DNA from: Edaphochlamys debaryana
Taxonomy: Eukaryota > Chlorophyta > Chlorophyceae > Chlamydomonadales
Length of the DNA stretch: 64,000 bases
NCBI GenBank assembly: GCA_016858145.1
Contig: JAEHOE010000011.1
Coordinates: 992,001 to 1,056,000, forward strand
Direction of reading: 5' to 3'
A program made the translations under genes and the position numbers. The stretch's first letter is position 1; every line of letters starts with the position of its first letter. The notes below the pieces were generated by a model, which searched no databases, was not told where the DNA came from, and saw nothing but the letters and a program-made list of their open reading frames with translations. Below, in pieces: positions 57,450 to 64,000 of this stretch.

Positions 57450-58300
57450 GGCGCCCGCCGGACCGACGTCGCCGGGGTGTGTGGGGGTGAGGCTATCGAG
57501 TGCTTCGGGTGGCGAGGTGTGCTAGGTCCTGTGGCGCCGGGTGTAAGAGGAGGGGAGGAGTATAAGGAGTTGTGGGCGCCCAACAGAGGGAGGGTCAAGG
57601 GTCACGCGTCGCAGTGCGGCAAATGAGGCAGCGTAAGAAGAAGGAGCAGGTTAAGGAGCAGGAGATGGTGGACCCCACCAAGCGCTTCGCTTCGTTGATG
57701 TCTTCTAACCCCACCGGTGACTGACGAGGGCGGGGTTGGCGGGGTTAGCAGTGCAGGGTCGGCGGTGCCGGTGCCGGTGCCGGGGCTGGGGCTGGGGCCT
57801 GCTGAGGCGGGCAGGATGATGCAACTGTGAAGTGTTCGAAGCTGGTGCAGCTGCCGCCGGGGGTGCCGGGAGTTCAGAGCATCGTTCGCGGCAACAGTCC
57901 CGGAAGTCCAGGCAAGTAGCAGTGCTTCGCTTCAGCGCAAACTGTCAGTATGGGATGTTCTTGTTTCTAGCTGCGGAGGTGGGGACCGAGGCTTGGGGAT
58001 GGCTCCACGATGAAATTCATTCATTCGCGGAATCCGGGTCCTCTGCGCGCTCGCGCACAAGGTAGACTCTCTGCTTCGCTCCCCACCGCTAGAATACACG
58101 AACACACGACCCGCACCCTGAGCCTGCTCCCAGGTGACAATTCCTTCAGCGACTGTGTCCTCTGGCCGTGGGCTCTACGCTGCCCTAGGCGCGACCGCTT
58201 GTGCCTGAGGGTTTCACCCGCAGTCAAGCCTAGCTCAGTAGGGGAGGGAACGAGGCGTAGCTCGAGCATCAACCAACTTTGGGCCCGAGCGTGAGCGAGG
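57450..58300. other. Divergent intergenic region (TLDc gene / DUF1664 gene)
   Basis: It carries both 5' flanks. A g-c-c-g-g-t run of short repeats sits near 57760, and the 28-bp element shared with position 1149 lies at 57676-57703. No TATA box of clear position was identified and no coding exon was seen. Confidence 0.5.
57676..57703. repeat. 28-bp dispersed repeat, second copy at 1149-1176
   Basis: The 28-bp sequence accaagcgcttcgcttcgtt plus gatgtctt is identical at both positions, 56 kb apart, in noncoding DNA. It may be an end or remnant of a dispersed element. Confidence 0.7.
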
Positions 58301-59929
58301 ATGCCGACCTGGCCTACCGCCCTCGGCGGAATGCTGTTCGCGGGCTACGCCGCGACGCAGGCCCAGAAGGCGGGGCTGGATTCACCCACGTCTTTTGTGA
58401 CATCGGCTATCAGGAACCTCGGGGACGGCAGCACCTTCGGCAGTGCCTCCGTTAGCGGCCGGTCGGGGATGGGCGGCGGCAGCGAGGTGAGCTGGTGCTG
58501 CTGCGGGCCGAGGCGGTACACCATGCGGAAACGGAGCGTTTGGCCCTCCGCAGCTGACCGTGCTTCAAGGCGAGGTCGACCGCCTCCACAAGCTCCTATC
58601 TGATGTGGTGCGGGGCCAGAAATCAGGTGGCCCCCTCGTCATCCACACGGGTGAGCAGGGGCTGGAGCTGATGGTTCGGGTCGCGTGCGAGGGATTCTCC
58701 GCCACGCGAGCGACCGCCCCGTCACGGAAGACGCCGCGTGTGTTCGCGTCTGCAGTTGGCACTAGCAGTTTGGACGCGCGCGCCTAGAAGCAAAGGGCGC
58801 AAGGCGTCGACGCGGGAGTGTGTACACTACGCTCCTCCCGCCGCCACGCCAGCCGCGCCACGCCCAGCACGGCTGGGCCTAGCCCACCGTCCAACCTTAA
58901 CCCCGCCCCCTACCCTCCCCACACTACCCAAGGTCGAGGCACCTGGTTCGGGTTCATGTTCCCAATCCTGCTGGCGGGCGGGGGCGTGACGTACGCGTAC
59001 TGCTGGTGGCACGGCATCTCAGTCACGGACTGGTTCATGGTCACCAACAAGTCTCTGCAGCAGTTCCGTAACCTGGTCTCCGAGTCCATGACTCAGCTCT
59101 GGGAGGAGATGCGCAAGCAGAAGGACGAGTTCGTGGCCCGCATCTCGGCGGTGGGGCAGCAGCAGCAGCAGCTCATGGCGGCCCAGGGCGAGATGGATGA
59201 GAAGCTCACCAACGTCAAGGCCAACGTCGACGAGATCCGCGACATCAGCAACTCCATCGAAACGCGCGTGGGGCAGATGGACCACACCATGAACCTCATG
59301 TCCTCGGGTGTGCAGCGCGCCAACGAGGGCATCTACCTGCTCTGCGCTGCGGTCGCGGAGGTGACCCGCCGCGTCGGCATGGACAACTCGCGGCTCAAGA
59401 CCTACGTGCAGTCCACGCCGCCGGAGCTCACGGAGGCCAACCCCGGGCTGCGGACGCTGCTGCAGGGCTTCGAGAGCGGCCCGGCGCCCGCCATTGCGGG
59501 GCCCACGGGGGTCATCACGGAGGTCTCCTCGGTGGATTCGGAGCCGGAGCTGCCCTCGCCGGGCGGCGGCCGGGGCATTGCCGGTCAGGACATGAAGGTG
59601 ATTGCATGGCGGTTGAGGGCAGCGGTTGAGGGAGTGGGCCGAGGCGACGGAGCGGAGGGACCGCCACGCTCGAGAGGACGGGCAGGAGCGGACGGGCTTT
59701 GCAACTTGCCGCCTGAGCTTGAGCCCCGCCCTGCACCGGCACCCGGCGGCTGTTTGGCGTGAACGCTCACGACCCCGTGGTTCCCATGTCACCCCAGCAG
59801 GTCCTGTACCGCCGCGACTCGGCGGCCGCACCCGCGGCCTCGGCCTCCGGGCGGGGCCTGATCGGCGGGCTCTGGGGCAGCTCCAACGGCTCGGCCAACC
59901 GCAGCCGTACGCCCGCCAACGCCCACTAA
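58301..59929 (+). CDS. DUF1664 family organelle membrane protein
   Basis: Four exons (58301-58486, 58554-58650, 58933-59597, 59801-59929) give 358 residues in phase. An N-terminal hydrophobic stretch (ALGGMLFAGYAATQAQKAG) is followed by a Gly/Ser linker, a short helix (EVDRLHKLLSDVVRGQ), then a membrane segment FMFPILLAGGGVTYAYCWWHG and the characteristic GISVTDWFMVTNKSLQQF. A long coiled coil follows (MDEKLTNVKANVDEIRDISN, IETRVGQMDHTMN) and GIYLLCAAVAE. This is the order of plant DUF1664 proteins, which have two N-terminal hydrophobic regions and a coiled coil and are predicted in mitochondria or plastids; their biochemical role is not known to me. The C-terminal Ser/Gly/Asn-rich tail is disordered. 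The last exon may start three bases earlier (alternative CAG). Confidence 0.85.
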
Positions 59930-62086
59930 CCACCTGACCCTACCCCCGTGGCGCCGCGGCGCCCGGATGCATGCGGCGGAAGGGCCTTTACGCATGGGCG
60001 TCAGGCAGGGAGGGCGAGCCCCGTGGTTCAGATGGGGGCCCGGTACAAGGACGCAACGCGGCTTGCGGTGCTGGTGGGGCGGGCGGGGCAGCGGCGCGCC
60101 TCGGCGGCATTGGTGCAGCAGCGGCGGCTGAGGCAGCGGCCCGAGCGCACCTGGGCGCAGTCCCGTGTGTAGACTTGGCACACCGTGCCCCCTGCCTCCG
60201 TCAAGGCAATGGGCAACAGTGGGGGCCTGGCAGTTGCATGGCGAAGGGGCTCAGTTGGGCGGCTGTGTGGGGGGTGTCGATCCTATCGGCAGCCAGCCGT
60301 GGCTCACACAACCCAGATGCACTGGGGTGGCTCTAGATATGGAGGCGCTTCCGTGGTAGGCCGGTCCGTAAGCGGCAAACGCGGACGGCGTGAGGGAGGG
60401 CTGGGTCCCCTTGGTTCCTTAGGTGCAGGGACCCGAGACTGAACGCCGCGGGGCCAGGGCTGTCAAGCTCGTGGGCTGGTCCACAGGCCGAGGGTTGTAC
60501 CGGTAATGACATTGAACTCATATGGATGCGATGCGAGTATTAGGCATAGCGTTTGGGCGGGGCATGGCGTCGGGGCGGGGTTTTGTCTGAGCGCTTGCGA
60601 GTTTGTGGTGCCGTGCTTGGGCTTGGGCTTGGGCTGGGCTTGCGCGTGGTGGGGAAGTGAGGCCGAGGCGGTCTACTCCATGCAGGCGGGTTAGCGGGCA
60701 GCGTGCCGGGTTGCGCCACGCCTCGTCCCTGTTCCTGTGGTTAGGCTTTGGCATTCGCGGTACCGGTATTGGAGCTGTGGCATGGACTGGCTGCAGGGTG
60801 CAGGCCCTGAGTGGCCTTGACAGAGAGGCTCGATGAGAGTGTGAAGACTGCGGTGGGGTGCACGAGTGCCGGAGCCTCTTGATCCAGCCCCCGCGGAAGT
60901 CGCGTCAGGCAAGTGGCTGGCCAAGAAGGCTGCTAGGAGCTAGGAGCTAGGAGCTAGGCTGGAGCCGTTTGCGTGGCGAGTCATGCATGTTGCGTGGGCG
61001 AGGGCCAGCCATAGTTTGGCCCGTGGTGCGCCGCTGGTCTTGATCCGGGCCTTGGTGCTGTTGCGGTCCAGGGAGTGCAGTCCAGTCGCCATGGGTGCGG
61101 GTGGGGCGGGATTGGCGGATTAACGACGGGGCCTAGGGGCAGGGCGGGGCGGGGCGAGGCAGGCGGAGGGGTGGACGGGTTCTGCGTCGGCATGGCATGG
61201 TTCTGCAGAGGACGCGCGTGGGCAGGAAGATTTGCTTTCGTAGAGCTGAATCATGCACAGGGAGCGTGTAAAAGCGCGCGGCCGGTTCGGCTGACTGATT
61301 CTGCAGAGTGAACGGGCGCCGGTCCCAGCCGCAGCGTGTAGCCCATCGCTGCGTGACTTAAGTACACTATGTCACGCTTTAATCGGAGACGGCTGCGATC
61401 GTGGCGATGCTCGTCTCTCTCAGGTGCTCGCTGTGAAGTCGGATGGGCCCGTTGGTGCGGAGGGTTGCGACGCACGCCTGCGGCCCTTCACCACAGTCCC
61501 TCTAGAAACGCACTGCACTGTATCCATAAGCGTAGTGTGCAGTAGCTGCACCGGAGCCAGCGTCTGAATGGCACCCTGAGACCTGAGCCGCGAGCGGAGG
61601 AGCCGAGAAGGTGCGTCAGGCCAAGAGAAAGGCATTAAGTTGTGTGGGAGGCATGTTAATGTCTAAAGCGCTGCGGCAGCGCGCTTCGTTGTGAATCGGT
61701 TAAGACGAGAGCACCGCGAGGAGTCCAGCACATGCCCCCAACGCAGGTCACGCAGTGCCGATGAACCTCAGTGCAGAGCCAGCGTGAGGGCTTGCGTCAG
61801 GGCAGGCGTCGCGAATCGCCTTCTCAAGGAACTCCTGCTGTTGCTCGGCCCCGACAGCCCCGCACGGCGAGGCTGGACGTTGCTGTATGGATGCATGAGG
61901 CAGCAACGGACCCAGGGTGCCAGGTGCGTCCAGTCGACGAAGGAGCTGGAGCTCAGACTTCCTCCGCAGACGGAAACGCGTGTTAACTCCGTGGCGTGAC
62001 TTGGGCTCCACGCACAGGCGCTCCGGGGACCGGAGGAGAGCTGTGAACGCAGAGTTACAACTTGTTTCGGCGGGTCCGTCTCGGCG
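59930..62086. other. Long noncoding interval; no gene seen
   Basis: It contains short tandem patches (ggagctaggagctaggagct at about 60938-60957; gcttgggcttgggctt at about 60617). A TGTAA at about 61266 is 1.3 kb after the DUF1664 stop and is only a weak poly(A) candidate. No open frame shows domain signal on either strand. Confidence 0.5.
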
Positions 62087-64000
62087 ATGGCTTCTGAACT
62101 CAACTCTCTGCCTTCTGCCGACGCGTTCGCAAGCGGAGGGTTCTATGCAGCGGCAGGGTCAAGTTGCAGAATCGAGGGTCTGCTCGCCAGCCAGGCAACT
62201 TGCAAAGGTGCCGTGCCCCCCGCGCCTCGAGCCGCTGGCGTGGAGCTCTCGGCGGTTCGGGCTGCCTCAGCGGTCCGCACGTCTGGGCGGTGCCAAGCCC
62301 CTGGCCGCCCCTGGCATGTGATCACAGTAAAGCTGCCGGATCTCGACCCCGAGGAGCTGCCGAATGGCTTCCTGGAGGAGCTTGGCGCCAACTTGTCAGC
62401 AGCCAGCGGAGGCCGTTTCACGCTTGCGTCAGCGGGCGTTCGCAGGTGAGCCCTAGCTCGCAGCACGCAGCGTCAGGCCCTGATGGCCGCGCAGCTCCGT
62501 GGCGCAAAGTGAAAGGATCTGTAAGCTTTCTCCGCACCAACTGCCAGTCGTATTCACACTGACTCACACTTCCGCTTGCTGCCGACGCAGGGGCTGCGTC
62601 ATGATTGTCTTGGAGCTACTGGACCTCGACCCACATCAGGCCGCCGCGTTCGCAGGTCGGCAGGGGCATGCGACGGCTGCAGGCAAGTGGTTTCCCGCTG
62701 GATTGATCACGGCTCTGAGGCCTGGTCGGGGAGGGTACCGCCAGGGCAAACCCGGGCCCGGGATGCTTCGACAACAACATGTGTTACCTCCCATTGCAGC
62801 TGGGCGCTACACGAGCATATGCCATGTAACGCTCTCCGGCCCCGTACTTCCATCCATCCATAAACTCCTGCTCGTGCGTCGGGCCACCGCAGGCGACCCA
62901 CATGGCCTGGACTTCCTATCTCAGCATTCCTATTCCAGCGCCGCCGCTGGCCCTGACGGCCACGCACTGCCGCTGCCGCTGGCGCAGCTTCTGTTGGCCA
63001 TACCCCTGCAACCCCCCGTGGGCGCTCGGGCGATCGTGTTTCCCCAGAGCAGGCCCACAGGCGCTGCCGACGGCGGCGGTGGTGGCCCGGCGGCGGCGGC
63101 AGCGGCGGCGGCCGGCAGCAGGGCAGCGGCTGCGCAGCCGGCGGCGCCGCTGGTTGCGGAGTGGGGCGGCCCGGCGGTAGGCTGGCGGCTGCTCGACCCC
63201 GCGGCCGCGGCGGCGGCTGCTGCGGCTGCTGCGGCTGCTGCGGCTGCTGCGGCGGAGGCCGCACAGCTGCCTCCCGAGCCGGACCCGTCGCCGTCACCGC
63301 AGTGGGTGGGCTCCATGCGCCGCTATCAGCCCATGACGGAGCCGGGCTGGGCAATGAACACCGCTGCCACGTCCGGGCTCGGCGAAAGGGCGTTCGGCCT
63401 CAGCGGTGCTCCGCGGCCGCTCCTCTTGCGCCACGCCTCCTCGGATCGAGCCGCCACAATGACGGCCGCGGAGGGCCGGGCGGCCTCTTACGGCGCCTCC
63501 GCACATCAGGCACCGTCGAGCGCGCTGGTCATGCACACGCCGCGCCCGCCGCTTGGGGCCTGGTCGTCTGGCGGCGGCGTGTCGGCGCCGGGCGGCTTCC
63601 CGAGTCACCGCCGCGGCAGCGGCTTCACGACCTCGCCGTCGCCGCTCGACGACGCGCTCTTTGCCTCCGCCGGCCCCGGCCTCGGCCTCGGCGCCGCCGC
63701 CGTGGCGGTGTCGAAGCAGCGCCAGCCGTCCCGCCGCGCAGCCGGAAGCTGGCGGCCGCTCGAGACGCACCTCGAGCACGTTCCGGGGATGGAGGGCGGC
63801 AGCAACAGCGGTAGCGGCAGCGGCAACAAGGACAATGCGGCGGCGGCCGCAGCAGCAGTCGAGGCGGTCCTGCCCGCCCTCGACGCTGCTGGCGTATCGG
63901 GTCCGTCGCTTGGCGGCGCCGGCGGCAGTGACGGCCTGGGGGTCAAGGCCGCCGTCAAGCCAGCGGCGCCGTCTCGGGGGTTGCGGGCGCCGGCGGCGCC
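62087..64000 (+). CDS. 5' part of an unidentified large protein (runs off the window)
   Basis: Three in-phase exons: 62087-62445, 62591-62655 and 62893 to the window end. The N-terminus (MASELNSLPSADAFASGGFY) leads to a compact block: WHVITVKLPDLDPEELPNGF, LEELGANLSAASGGRF, VRRGCVMIVLELLDLDP. The block ends just before a very long low-complexity exon with poly-Ala (PAAAAAAAAAAAAAAAAAAE) and Ser/Gly/Pro stretches. The arrangement of a P-x-E-L-P helix followed by V-R-x-G-C and a beta strand recalls the conserved region of algal and plant SBP-box regulators that lies after the DNA-binding domain, but no SBP zinc-binding domain is visible here. That comparison is weak and the protein is best called unknown. 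Confidence 0.6.

Overview
The window looks like nuclear DNA of a volvocine green alga (Chlamydomonas/Volvox group). The evidence is the very high GC content with G/C-biased third positions, dense short GT-AG introns, Ala/Pro/Gly/Gln-rich insertions in proteins, TGTAA polyadenylation signals instead of AATAAA, and algal family combinations such as an ectodomain-TM-kinase, an NHL/BTB protein and DUF1664. Real genes are interrupted by many introns, so gene models were built by reading splice sites and checking that exon phases close. Four models close without error from start to stop: the LRR/coiled-coil/Sfi1 gene, the TLDc gene, the NDUFAF2-like gene and the DUF1664 gene. A fifth, the EGF-like gene, closes after a one-base correction to my coordinate for one exon.

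Layout, left to right. 1-2.8 kb: no recognisable gene. 2.8-11.2 kb (-): receptor-like protein kinase with a signal peptide, ectodomain, TM segment and kinase domain; one intron holds a truncated tyrosine-recombinase element. 12.1-15.1 kb (-): hypothetical Ala/Pro-rich protein. 15.8-24.3 kb (-): secreted/type I membrane protein with EGF-like and beta-sandwich-like modules; one intron carries a 101-bp minisatellite made of copies of its own splice donor. 24.7-42.2 kb (+): the dominant feature, a 33-exon gene for a ~3,991-residue protein with a short LRR/LRR-cap unit, a very large low-complexity region, a long coiled coil, about 13 Sfi1-like W repeats, more coiled coil and a disordered tail. It is a strong candidate for a centrin-binding basal-body or fibre scaffold. 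43.7-46.7 kb (-): NHL/BTB gene with frame breaks and a tandemly duplicated 5' part. 46.7-48.0 kb (+): mitochondrial complex I assembly factor (NDUFAF2-like). 49.5-50.55 kb (-): SWS1/ZSWIM7-like repair factor with an apparent 4-bp frameshift and a non-canonical zinc ligand. 51.2-57.4 kb (-): membrane protein joining an NHFDxDS-type domain to a split TLDc domain. 58.3-59.9 kb (+): DUF1664 organelle membrane protein. 62.1 kb-end (+): 5' part of an unidentified large protein.

The EGF-like gene and the giant LRR/Sfi1 gene are divergent and share a ~0.4-kb promoter region. The giant gene and the NHL/BTB gene are convergent, with opposing TGTAA signals about 250 bp apart. Exon coordinates were read by hand and may be off by one or two bases.
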